Shown: positions 15,587 to 22,542 of the stretch, in pieces
Layout: every line of letters begins with the position of its first letter
Numbering within the stretch: the stretch's first letter is position 1
Assembly (NCBI GenBank): GCA_050732935.1
Contig: JBOHRW010000210.1
Span: forward strand, 1-30,745
Length of the DNA: 30,745 bases
Origin: DASRVA01 sp050732935
GTDB lineage: Bacteria > Gemmatimonadota > Gemmatimonadetes > JACCXV01 > JAHWKZ01
Reading direction: 5' to 3'
Notes under the pieces: generated by a model
Databases searched by the model: none
What the model saw: only the letters and a program-made list of their open reading frames with translations
Told to the model about the DNA's origin: nothing
Made by a program: the position numbers and the translations under genes

Positions 15587-15843
15587 TCTGTCGCCGGTAG
15601 CGCGACTTGGCAAGATCGGGCCATCCATCGCCATTGCCTGGATGGACGCGGCCCGTCTCACGGATGCTCAAGTCCCGGCAAAATCCAGGGGCTCCATGGA
15701 TTGAAGCGACCGCCAACGTGCCCGCTGGCCACCATCGTTTCCCGCAGGTCCACGTGCCCTGGGCCACAATGCCGGAAGGCCAGACCGCGATACTGGATCG
15801 CGGAGCCGGCGCGAGCCATCGACTCAGGTCGTAACGCCGAGGT
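15587..15843. other. 257-nt intergenic region
   Basis: It lies between the cytochrome c stop and the M16 catalytic-subunit start, both on the minus strand. It presumably carries the M16 operon promoter, but I see no convincing -35/-10 pair. I see no gene, repeat or T-tailed hairpin. Confidence 0.5.
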
Positions 15844-16317
15844 TCAGCGCAAGCAGAAGTCCGGCCACCCTTCGCGCACCAGCTCCAGGAATCGCGCCTG
15901 CTCGGCCACGAACGGATGCGTCTCGGGACGGGAGACCGTCCACACATACGCAGCCAGCGCCTTCATCTGCTCGCGGTCGACGTTCATTCCCCCGCGGGGG
16001 TGCATCTCGAAGGGCCTCGGGGTCACCGCCTTCATCTCTTTCTCCGAAACACCCCAGAAGATCGTCTCGAAGATCCCGTCGAAGTCGCCCTCGCTGTGGA
16101 GCCATTCGATGTCGGAGAGGTCGGGCGCACGGTCGCCGACGCCGCGTCCCGCGATGGCGTGGCAGGCGGCGCAGCTCCCGCCGTTGTAGAGATTGCTCCC
16201 GTCGAAAACGCGCTGTGGCGTAACGCTGTCGGGGACGACCACGGCCTCCTGCGCCCGGCCGGCCGCGGGCATGAGCGTGGCGATGACGGTCACTATCGCG
16301 CGTACAGCCTGGCGCAT
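15844..16317 (-). CDS. Exported c-type cytochrome, mono-haem
   Basis: 157 residues. A signal peptide (about 1-23, MRQAVRAIVT to GRAQ) targets it to the periplasm. One haem-attachment motif, CAACH (Cys49, Cys52, His53), sits in the class I context NLYNGGSCAACHAIAGRGVGDRAPDL. A downstream Met-containing stretch (HPRGGMNVDREQMKALAAYVW) supplies the probable axial Met and the C-terminal helix. It carries electrons or serves as a small partner subunit of an oxidoreductase. A late Cys near the C-terminus (DFCLR) is unpaired. ATG 16317 has a GGAGAT ribosome site about 7 nt upstream. It starts 31 nt after the amidohydrolase stop and is probably co-transcribed with it, although no functional link is obvious. 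Confidence 0.92.
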   Translation of the reverse strand: MRQAVRAIVTVIATLMPAAGRAQEAVVVPDSVTPQRVFDGSNLYNGGSCAACHAIAGRGVGDRAPDLSDIEWLHSEGDFDGIFETIFWGVSEKEMKAVTPRPFEMHPRGGMNVDREQMKALAAYVWTVSRPETHPFVAEQARFLELVREGWPDFCLR

Positions 16318-16348
16318 GGTGCGATCTCCTTTGCTCGCTCGTAGGGTC

Positions 16349-17698
16349 CTAGCGGTAGGATACCGCGATCGTGGCGAGACGCTCGTCGATCTCCGCCTTC
16401 GGATGCCACCGCCCCCGCACCGTCACCCCTTCGATCCGCGACACGTTCGCGATGTCCTCGAGCGGATCCGCGCCGAGCAGGACGAGATCCGCCCGCTGGC
16501 CGGGCGCGATCGTCCCGAACTCGTCCTCGTTCGCGAAATACTCCCCCACATTGCGGCTGCCGCTCGCCAGGATCTCGTACGGCGACATGCCGGCGGCCGC
16601 CATCCGCGGGAGCTCCCGACGGAGCGAAAACCCGGGCACGCTGAAGAGCTGGGGCGCATCGGTGCCCATCAGGATCGGTACACCTCCATCGTGCAACGCT
16701 CGAAGGATCCGCATGCGGTTGTCAATCACCGTGCTGGAGACGGCCGGATCGAGATCGGGATCGGCCCGCCGCTCGCGGTAGCTGGCCGTCCACGACTCGA
16801 CCATGTCGGGCGGCATGTAGCGGAGCTCCTCGTAGGCCGTCAGCGTTTCCAGCCGATGAATCGCGAACAGGGTCTCCCAGAGCGCCATGGTGGGGACGAC
16901 CCAGGCGTGCGCATCACGGGTCCTCCGGACCGCCTCGTCCAGGCGGGCCGGATCGACCGGACCCTGGTCGCCGTCCAGGTACTCGATGTAGCCGTCCAGG
17001 TGCTCGACCGTCTCGTGCCCCATCTCGAGCGCATGGGCGAGCCCCACGTCCTCGGGGATGTGACCGACGAAGCGGATCCCGGCCGCCCGCGCCGCCAGCG
17101 CCATGGAATCGTATTCGGCCCGGGTGAGGCCCGGATGGACCTTGAGGAGGTCCCAGCCCGCCGCCGCCTGCTCGCGGACCATCTCCGCCGCCTGGCCGGG
17201 CGAGTCGACCGAGTTGCCGCTGAAGCTGGGGCCGGCCAGGTAGAGGGTCGGGGCGACGATCGCCCCGGAGTTCGCCTCGGCCTTCAGCTCGAGCTGCCCC
17301 GGCGCACCGAGCACGCCGCGGACCGTCGTGGCCCCGTTGGCCACATAGAGAAAGAGCACGTTCTCGACCAGCTCGCGCGGCGCGCTCGGGGGCGGGATGT
17401 GACCGTGCATCTCGGCCAGACCCGGGATCAGCCAGCGCCCCGCGCCGTCCACGATGGTCGCGCCTGCCGGGATCTCGACCTCGCCCGTCGGACCGACCGC
17501 CACGATCCGCTCCCCCTCGACCACGACCGTGTGGCCCTCCAGGACCCGCTCGGAGTCCATCGGGATCACGGTCACGTCGGTGAAGGCGATCGCGTCCTGC
17601 GGCGCGGCCGCAGGCTGGGCATCGGCGTCGCTGTCTTGCGCCTGGGAGCAGGCCGGGGTCGGAAGGGTCAGGAGGAGAAGGAAGAGCGTGCGTCGCAT
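16349..17698 (-). CDS. Metal-dependent amidohydrolase, imidazolonepropionase/prolidase-like lipoprotein
   Basis: 449 residues. The N-terminus is a lipoprotein-like signal (MRRTLFLLLLTLPTPAC, Cys17) followed by an acidic linker. The amidohydrolase TIM barrel shows the expected ligands: His98 and His100 in AEMHGHIP, the probably carboxylated Lys186 in LLKVHPG, His213 in VGHIPED, His233 in VEHLDGY and Asp347 in MGTDAPQ. The C-terminal GTIAPGQRADLVLLGADPLEDI block is typical of this branch, which includes Xaa-Pro and Xaa-Arg dipeptidases and related secreted hydrolases. The substrate is unknown, and the enzyme probably faces the periplasm. I prefer ATG 17698 over 17713 because GAGG lies about 6 nt upstream. 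The cytochrome c gene follows after 31 nt. Confidence 0.93.
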   Translation of the reverse strand: MRRTLFLLLLTLPTPACSQAQDSDADAQPAAAPQDAIAFTDVTVIPMDSERVLEGHTVVVEGERIVAVGPTGEVEIPAGATIVDGAGRWLIPGLAEMHGHIPPPSAPRELVENVLFLYVANGATTVRGVLGAPGQLELKAEANSGAIVAPTLYLAGPSFSGNSVDSPGQAAEMVREQAAAGWDLLKVHPGLTRAEYDSMALAARAAGIRFVGHIPEDVGLAHALEMGHETVEHLDGYIEYLDGDQGPVDPARLDEAVRRTRDAHAWVVPTMALWETLFAIHRLETLTAYEELRYMPPDMVESWTASYRERRADPDLDPAVSSTVIDNRMRILRALHDGGVPILMGTDAPQLFSVPGFSLRRELPRMAAAGMSPYEILASGSRNVGEYFANEDEFGTIAPGQRADLVLLGADPLEDIANVSRIEGVTVRGRWHPKAEIDERLATIAVSYR

Positions 17699-17946
17699 GG
17701 CTTCCTCGGGCACGGGTCAGGGGACCTCCAGCGGTCTCTCCGGTACGACGGGGGATGGCCGGCGGACGTTCAACTCGGGCGGAGACGGTCCTCCCGTCGC
17801 CAAAGTCAAACACTTCCCTCCTCCTGTTGATCTGGGGTCAATGGCTCCCCGGGCCTCCCGCCGTTCCGGCCTCGGCGGAGGTGCTGCAGGAGATCCTGCA
17901 CGCGTACCAGGGAACCCCGGCCCCAAAGGCGGTATCTTCCTTCGCC
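17699..17946. other. 248-nt divergent promoter region
   Basis: It separates the divergent amidohydrolase and HAD genes. Close to the HAD start, TATCTT (17933-17938) lies 8 nt before ATG 17947 and could be a leaderless -10. No clear -35, operator or coding remnant was seen in the rest. Confidence 0.45.
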
Positions 17947-18642
17947 ATGCCCGACATGATCGCCTTCGACGCCGACGACACCCTGTGGCGGAACGAGGAC
18001 CTCTATCGTGACACCGAGGCCGAGTTCCGCGGGCTCCTCTCCCGCTACCACGGTCCCGCCTGGATCGACGAGCGGCTGTACGAGGCGGAGGTCCGGAACC
18101 TCCCCCACTTCGGCTACGGGATCAAGGCGTTCGTCCTGTCCATGGTGGAGACCGCGATCGAGCTCACCGAAGGGCGGATCACGGGGGCCGAGATCCAGCG
18201 CGTGATCGAGCTGGGACGGGCCATGATCGGGGCGCCCGTGATCCTCCTCGAAGGTGTCGAGGAGACGGTCGCCGCCCTCACCGAGCGCCACGACCTCATC
18301 ATCGTCACCAAGGGCGACCTCCTCGAGCAGGAGAGCAAGGTCGAACGCTCGGGTCTCCGGCAGCATTTTCGCGGCGTCGAGATCGTGAGCCGGAAGGAGC
18401 GCTCGACCTACGAGCGGATCGCGGGACGGCGCGGGATCCGGCCCGAGGACTTCGTCATGGTCGGCAACTCGCTCCGCTCGGACGTCCTGCCGGTCGTGGC
18501 CATGGGCGGCCGCGGGGTCCACATCCCCTACCACACGACGTGGGCCCACGAGGAGGTCGACGAGGAGGAGCGCGCCCGCCACGTCTACGTGGAGCTCCAG
18601 TCGATCCGCGAGCTGCCGGAGTGGATCGCTAGCGGGACGTGA
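17947..18642 (+). CDS. HAD-superfamily hydrolase (phosphatase-like)
   Basis: 231 residues. Motif I is MIAFDADDTLW (Asp8 nucleophile, Asp10 acid/base), motif II is LIIVTKGD (Thr121), the motif III lysine is probably Lys131 in QESKVERSGL or Lys150 in VSRKERS, and motif IV is MVGNSLRSDV (Asp179). A helical C1-type cap (about 15-100) separates motifs I and II, as in haloacid dehalogenase and phosphoglycolate-phosphatase-like enzymes. It is cytoplasmic and probably a small-molecule phosphatase of unknown substrate. The frame is open upstream to 17755, but ATG 17947 puts motif I right at the N-terminus, as in the family. No Shine-Dalgarno is visible. Confidence 0.9.
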   Translation: MPDMIAFDADDTLWRNEDLYRDTEAEFRGLLSRYHGPAWIDERLYEAEVRNLPHFGYGIKAFVLSMVETAIELTEGRITGAEIQRVIELGRAMIGAPVILLEGVEETVAALTERHDLIIVTKGDLLEQESKVERSGLRQHFRGVEIVSRKERSTYERIAGRRGIRPEDFVMVGNSLRSDVLPVVAMGGRGVHIPYHTTWAHEEVDEEERARHVYVELQSIRELPEWIASGT

Positions 18643-18647
18643 GCGAA

Positions 18648-18707
18648 GTCCTGGCTCCGCTGCGATCCGATTCCCGCTTCGAGGAGCTGAAGCGGAAGCT
18701 CGGGTTG
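18648..18707 (+). pseudogene. Possible C-terminal scar of a TPR-repeat protein
   Basis: Directly after the HAD stop, the plus strand encodes LAPLRSDSRFEELKRKLGL. This closely resembles the last helix of TPR-containing kinase or regulator proteins common in Gemmatimonadota and Acidobacteriota (pattern L-x-PLRSDPRF-x-x-L-x-x-x-x-GL). Only this tail is present; nothing upstream in frame looks like TPR. It could be a gene remnant left after HAD gene insertion or deletion. Short length limits confidence. Confidence 0.4.
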
Positions 18708-18732
18708 ACGTGTTCCGGTCGTCGCCGCGCCG

Positions 18733-19485
18733 CTACGCCAGACGGCCGACCATCCGCAGAAACCCCCAGACCGCCAGCCCGCTGGCGATCGCAACCGCCA
18801 CGCTCGTCAGCGTCCCGATCAGATAGCGCTCGCTGAAGTCGCGCTTGTCGAGGTCCTTGAAGCGGGCGATCGACTTGGCGGCGATGACGAACCCGAGCGC
18901 CCCCCACTGGCCGATGATCACGAGCGTCAGCAGGATCAGCCGCTCGAGGATCCCGATCGTCCGCCCGCGCGACCGCTCCTCGTCGGTGATGTCGGCGGTC
19001 ACCTCGTCCAGCCGGTGGCGGTCGAGGACGGCGCCGACGATCGCCGCGCCGCCGGTCCAGTTGAACGCGTAGGCGGCTGCGATCACGGCGACGACGGTCC
19101 ACGTCTCGAGCGCAACCTCCAGGCCGGCATAGAGCGGCCCCGGCCAGCCGGGCAGGCGCGCCCAGGCGATCCAGACCGTCACCAGCACCACCAGATGACC
19201 CGCCTGATCGGCGAAAAACGCCTTCAGCCCGAACGGTCGGGCCGCCGTCGCCTTGACGCGGTCGATCGCCATGTGGACGACCGCGAGGCCCAGTATCAGC
19301 GGGGCGGCGGTCGGGGACAGGTAGGGCAGCGCGACCGCCGCCTGGACGAGCGCCACCCCGAGACCGTGCAGCGCGAGCCAGCCGATCCGCCTCTTGCCGT
19401 CGACCATCCGACGCGTCTGGAACGCGAAGTCGGCCAGGAAGTGGCCGGCCACGAGGAGAACGAGAAGATCAACGCGCGCGCTCAC
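18733..19485 (-). CDS. DUF3307 family integral membrane protein
   Basis: 250 residues with about six or seven predicted TM helices. The N-terminal signature LLVAGHFLADFAFQTRRM with the later AVVHMAIDRVK marks DUF3307 (PF11750). A cytoplasmic basic/acidic loop (DRHRLDEVTADITDEERSRG) precedes the last helices. Its function is not established. It starts at GTG 19485, overlapping the TGA of the SatD-family gene (GTGA), so the two are translated together. DUF3307 and SatD genes are often adjacent in bacteria, which suggests a joint role, possibly in envelope or acid stress. That role is inference from the streptococcal sat operon only. Confidence 0.88.
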   Translation of the reverse strand: MSARVDLLVLLVAGHFLADFAFQTRRMVDGKRRIGWLALHGLGVALVQAAVALPYLSPTAAPLILGLAVVHMAIDRVKATAARPFGLKAFFADQAGHLVVLVTVWIAWARLPGWPGPLYAGLEVALETWTVVAVIAAAYAFNWTGGAAIVGAVLDRHRLDEVTADITDEERSRGRTIGILERLILLTLVIIGQWGALGFVIAAKSIARFKDLDKRDFSERYLIGTLTSVAVAIASGLAVWGFLRMVGRLA

Positions 19486-20174
19486 TTGCCACGCTTCGCC
19501 TGAGAGAGCGAATCACGCTCTGATTCGGCTCCAGGACCGAACCGAGCTAGGACCGCGTGGAGGGCTTCCTCGCCCGCCAACACGGCCTGGAACCCGGCCG
19601 CCTTGAGGCTCTCGCTCACCGTAGACTCGGCCTTGCCGAGCCGCTCGGCGACCTCCTTCTGGGACCCTCCGCGGGCGTGGGCGACGTGCTCGGCCTGGAT
19701 CTCGGTCCACCGCGACCGGAGCTCCCCCAGAAGGCGGAAGAGCGCGCTGACCACGAGATCCCCTGGCGCGGTCAGCCCGCGCGCGACCAGCCAGGCTCCA
19801 TGGCCGCGGGCCTCGGTCAGAGCCTCGCGGGCGCGGTGGAAGCAGGGCCCGTCGAGAAGCGCGGGATCCGGACCCAGATCCGTCTCCAGGGGTCCGAACC
19901 CCAGCCCGTAGACCAGTCGGGCGGAAACGACGGCGTCGGCGATCTCGACCACGGCGTCCACGACGGCCGCGGGCTCGCGGAAGAGCCCCTGGACCTCGTC
20001 CCCAGCAGTCAGACTCAGCGGGGCGGCCAGGGCTCCGGCCAGGCGGCGATTGACCCGAGCCAGTGCCCGCTTTACATCGCGCTGGAGCCGGGCCCGGTCG
20101 CCATGCCGACGCGATCCCACAACATCTCCGATCAGTGCTGCATACGATTCGGTTTCACTGCCGAACTCTATCAT
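19482..20174 (-). CDS. SatD-family protein with C-terminal helix-turn-helix
   Basis: 230 residues. The N-terminal ALIGDVVGSRR, SLTAGDEVQGLF and LVYGLGFGPLET motifs match the SatD family (PF16264). Near the C-terminus GSQKEVAERLGKAESTVSESLKAAGF (about 174-199) is a helix-turn-helix, so the protein may be a DNA-binding sensor. It overlaps the DUF3307 membrane gene by four bases. The only sensible start is ATG 20174: no ribosome site precedes it, but a consensus TATAAT ends 8 nt upstream, so the transcript is probably leaderless. Two TTCGG-N8-CCGAA repeats flank the start and could be its own operators. In streptococci SatD belongs to an acid-tolerance operon; the molecular role is not known to me. 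Confidence 0.87.
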   Translation of the reverse strand: MIEFGSETESYAALIGDVVGSRRHGDRARLQRDVKRALARVNRRLAGALAAPLSLTAGDEVQGLFREPAAVVDAVVEIADAVVSARLVYGLGFGPLETDLGPDPALLDGPCFHRAREALTEARGHGAWLVARGLTAPGDLVVSALFRLLGELRSRWTEIQAEHVAHARGGSQKEVAERLGKAESTVSESLKAAGFQAVLAGEEALHAVLARFGPGAESERDSLSQAKRGK

Positions 20175-20194
20175 AGTTCGGTATTATAGCCGAA
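20148..20194. promoter_or_regulatory. Pair of TTCGG-N8-CCGAA inverted repeats around the satD start
   Basis: Site A is 20148-20165 (spacer TTTCACTG) inside the first satD codons; site B is 20177-20194 (spacer TATTATAG) covering the -10 box. The five-base arms and the 8-nt spacer are identical in the two sites. The centres are 29 bp apart, close to three helical turns. The sites fit a cooperative repressor, perhaps SatD itself. Confidence 0.6.
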
Positions 20195-20211
20195 TATTTG
20201 CGGATTTTCAA
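20183..20211 (-). promoter_or_regulatory. Promoter of the satD-DUF3307 operon (leaderless)
   Basis: On the minus strand, TTGAAA (20211-20206) is followed after exactly 17 nt by a perfect TATAAT (20188-20183). The ATG at 20174 begins 8 nt after the -10, so the transcription start should coincide with or nearly touch the start codon. The -10 lies inside the repeat at 20177-20194. Confidence 0.8.
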
Positions 20212-20333
20212 GGGGTGTGCCTCTGCGGGGGTGTCTCCTAGGCACTGATGGTCGTGGACACACGGCCTGCCGGAAGTGCAGTTTAAGCCCAGCCCGTCTC
20301 CCCCTCTCCCCAACCTCGGCCGCGGGAGGTCCC

Positions 20334-20741
20334 ATGGACTGGCTCTACCTGATCGGACGGATCCTCTTCTCGCTGATCTTCCTGATGTCCGGGTTCGGAC
20401 ACCTGACCCAATCCGATGCGATGAGCCAGTACGCCGCTTCGAAGGGCGTGCCCGCTCCCAAGGCGGCCACGATCGTGAGCGGGCTCATGATCCTGGCTGG
20501 CGGGCTGAGCATCCTGTTCGGCGCCTACATGGAGCTCGGGACCTGGCTGATCGTCTTCTTCCTCCTCCCGACCTCGTTCATGATGCACGACTTCTGGAAG
20601 GTCGAGGACCCTGGGCACAGGCAGGTCGAGCAGGCCATGTTCATGAAGAACCTGTCGATGACGGGCGCCGCGCTCGTCTTCTACTGGCTCGTCCAGACGC
20701 ACGGGTACGGCCCGTTCGCCCTGGGACAGCCGATCCCGTAG
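20334..20741 (+). CDS. DoxX family membrane protein
   Basis: 135 residues with four TM helices. The start LYLIGRILFSLIFLMSGFGHL and the SGLMILAGGLSILFG segment are typical of DoxX (PF07681). The family includes a subunit of archaeal thiosulfate:quinone oxidoreductase and bacterial proteins linked to redox stress; no specific reaction can be assigned. ATG 20334 has GGGAGGT 3 nt upstream. The TetR-controlled membrane operon begins 110 nt downstream and has its own promoter, so this gene may be separate. Two further DoxX-like genes occur at 25619 and 29826. Confidence 0.88.
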   Translation: MDWLYLIGRILFSLIFLMSGFGHLTQSDAMSQYAASKGVPAPKAATIVSGLMILAGGLSILFGAYMELGTWLIVFFLLPTSFMMHDFWKVEDPGHRQVEQAMFMKNLSMTGAALVFYWLVQTHGYGPFALGQPIP

Positions 20742-20772
20742 CTCGTCGAAGATCATTGACTCTCTTGCGTGT

Positions 20773-20810
20773 TTGACAGCCCGCTACAATCAGTCATACA
20801 GTGTGTATGA
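20773..20810 (+). promoter_or_regulatory. Promoter and palindromic TetR-type operator of the 20852-22472 operon
   Basis: TTGACA (20773-20778) is followed after 18 nt by TACAGT (20797-20802). A perfect palindrome, TCATACA-GTG-TGTATGA (20794-20810), covers the -10 and start-site region. Size and shape are those of a TetR-family operator, and a TetR gene is the third gene of this operon. Confidence 0.65.
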
Positions 20811-20851
20811 TTCGTTCGCTGGCTCGCACCGCATTCCCAGGAGGGTCATCG

Positions 20852-21418
20852 ATGCTCTATTCCATCGCGCTCTTCCTCCACGTCATGGGGGCGCTCGGCA
20901 TGTTCATCGCGCAAGGCATCGAGTGGACGGTCCTTCGCAATCTCCCGCGCGCAACGACGACGGCGGAGGCCCGCCGCTGGCTGGGGCCGTTCCTGGTTCT
21001 CCGCCGGATCTATCCCTTGTCCTTCGTCGCGATCCTCGTCACCGGGATCTACATGATGGCGGTGTCCTGGGGCGGTGCCCCCTGGATCGTGATCGGCTTC
21101 TTTGGCCTGCTCGCCCTTCCCGCGCTCGGCGCCATGACAGGGCGGCGCATGCGCCGACTCGGTCCGGCCATCGGTGAGGCGCGTGGCCAGATCGAAGACT
21201 CCATGAGGGCCCGGCTAGTCGACCCGACCCTTTGGCTCTCCCTCCGGCTCCGGATCGGTCTGGCGATCGGGATCATCTTCCTCATGACGGTCAAGCCGGG
21301 CTGGATCGGCTCGCTGGTCGCGATCGCCATCTTCACTGGGCTCGGGGGGCTCTTCTCGATCGCCGGCCGGAAGAGGACGGAACCGGGCCGCACCGTCGCC
21401 CCGGGGGAGGCGTCATGA
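20852..21418 (+). CDS. Four-TM integral membrane protein, DUF2269-like
   Basis: 188 residues. Hydrophobic segments lie at about 3-24 (YSIALFLHVMGALGMFIAQG), 56-76 (PLSFVAILVTGIYMMAV), 82-98 and 135-170, with a cytoplasmic basic loop between the third and fourth. The first-helix His (LFLHVMGA) and pattern resemble small membrane proteins annotated as DUF2269 or hypothetical. No reaction can be assigned. ATG 20852 has AGGAGGG with a 6-7 nt spacer, which rules against the earlier in-frame start at 20801. The stop overlaps the next membrane gene (ATGA), and the TetR gene follows in the same chain. TetR control suggests induction by a small molecule. Confidence 0.8.
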   Translation: MLYSIALFLHVMGALGMFIAQGIEWTVLRNLPRATTTAEARRWLGPFLVLRRIYPLSFVAILVTGIYMMAVSWGGAPWIVIGFFGLLALPALGAMTGRRMRRLGPAIGEARGQIEDSMRARLVDPTLWLSLRLRIGLAIGIIFLMTVKPGWIGSLVAIAIFTGLGGLFSIAGRKRTEPGRTVAPGEAS

Positions 21419-21834
21419 GACGAGCAGGCGCCCTCGCCGCGGTGCTCCCTCTGCTCGTCGGCCTCGAGGCCGTGGGCTTTCTGATCGCCGCCATCATCCA
21501 TCTGGGGGTCCCCCTGCCCGTCGGGTTCACCGAGCCCGTGATCCTGCCCGCGGCGATTGCGGAAGCGCTGATCGGGCTCTTCCTCGCGATCGCCGGGCTC
21601 GCCCTCGTCGCGGGCGGTCGCCGCGCCTGGGCGCTGGCCATCGCGGCCCACCTCTTCGGCGTGGCCGGCGTCCTCGTGGGCATGTTCGCGCTCGTGGTCG
21701 GCGCCGGGCCGAGCACGGAGGCCAACGAGATCTATCACCGGGTCGCCCTGATCGTGCTCGTGGCCGTGCTCGCTTTGCTCTGGACAGAGCGCGGCCGGCG
21801 AGCGGCGGGCCGGGAGCCGCCCGCTCCCCGTTGA
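21415..21834 (+). CDS. Small four-TM membrane protein of unknown function
   Basis: 139 residues, four hydrophobic segments (about 7-30, 45-66, 70-95 and 105-123) and a short basic C-terminal tail. No family is recognised with confidence. ATG 21415 overlaps the TGA of the preceding membrane gene, and its TGA overlaps the TTG start of the TetR gene. It therefore appears to work with those two products. Confidence 0.78.
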   Translation: MRRAGALAAVLPLLVGLEAVGFLIAAIIHLGVPLPVGFTEPVILPAAIAEALIGLFLAIAGLALVAGGRRAWALAIAAHLFGVAGVLVGMFALVVGAGPSTEANEIYHRVALIVLVAVLALLWTERGRRAAGREPPAPR

Positions 21835-22472
21835 CCCCGAGACCCTACCGGCTCGGCAAGCGGAAGGAGGCCGTCGACGAGACCCGTGAGCGAATCGTGG
21901 TGGCGGCCCGGAAAGTCCTAAAGGGCGACGGCTACGCCGACTTCACGGTGGACACGGTCGCCCGTGAGGCTGACGTCTCCAGGGCGACCGTGTACTACCA
22001 GTTCGACTCCAAGTCCGGACTTCTGGAAGGGCTTTTCGACGACCTGGCCGTGCGCGGCCGAATGACGGACCTCGCCGACGCCTTCCAGGAAGCGGACCCG
22101 CTCGCCGGGCTGTACCGGTTCATCGAGATCGTGACCCGGTTCTACGCTTCGGACCGGATTCTGCTCCGTCGCCTGCGCGGCCTGGCCGCTCTGGATCCCG
22201 ACTTCGCGAGCGGGGTCCGCCGCCGCGACGCGCGGCGAAGGAAGGGCCTCACGGTCCTGCTCGGCCGGATCTCGGAGCGTCACGGCGGCCCGGAAAAGGA
22301 CGACCTCGAGGGCACGCTCGACGTGCTCCATACGTTGACCAGCTTCGAGACGTTCGACAACCTGTCGCGCCGGGGGAGGAAACCGGCCGAGATCGGGGAG
22401 ATCGTCGGCGCCCTGGCCCGGGCCCAGCTGGGTCTGGGGGCGCCGCCCAGCACGCCGAAGGGACACGGATGA
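21831..22472 (+). CDS. TetR/AcrR-family transcriptional regulator
   Basis: 213 residues. The N-terminal helix-turn-helix is clear: RERIVVAARKVLKGDGYADF then TVDTVAREADVSRATVYYQF, followed by DSKSGLLEGLFDDLA. The C-terminal all-helical ligand-binding domain is not recognisable to a subfamily. The start is TTG 21831, which shares bases with the stop of the membrane protein gene (TTGA). As last gene of a three-gene chain it probably represses the operon from the palindrome at 20794-20810; this link is inference from position and operator shape. The effector is unknown. Confidence 0.9.
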   Translation: MTPRPYRLGKRKEAVDETRERIVVAARKVLKGDGYADFTVDTVAREADVSRATVYYQFDSKSGLLEGLFDDLAVRGRMTDLADAFQEADPLAGLYRFIEIVTRFYASDRILLRRLRGLAALDPDFASGVRRRDARRRKGLTVLLGRISERHGGPEKDDLEGTLDVLHTLTSFETFDNLSRRGRKPAEIGEIVGALARAQLGLGAPPSTPKGHG

Positions 22473-22542
22473 TGCCGTCATCCCCTCAGATCGCTCTCCG
22501 GGTGGACGCAACCATGACGGTCGCGGTACGCTTTGTCATCGG

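Noticed and set aside
15587..15843. Possible gene remnant upstream of the M16 pair
   Set aside because: Hydrophobic or patterned stretches in several frames did not resemble any family, and no start or stop structure supports a gene.
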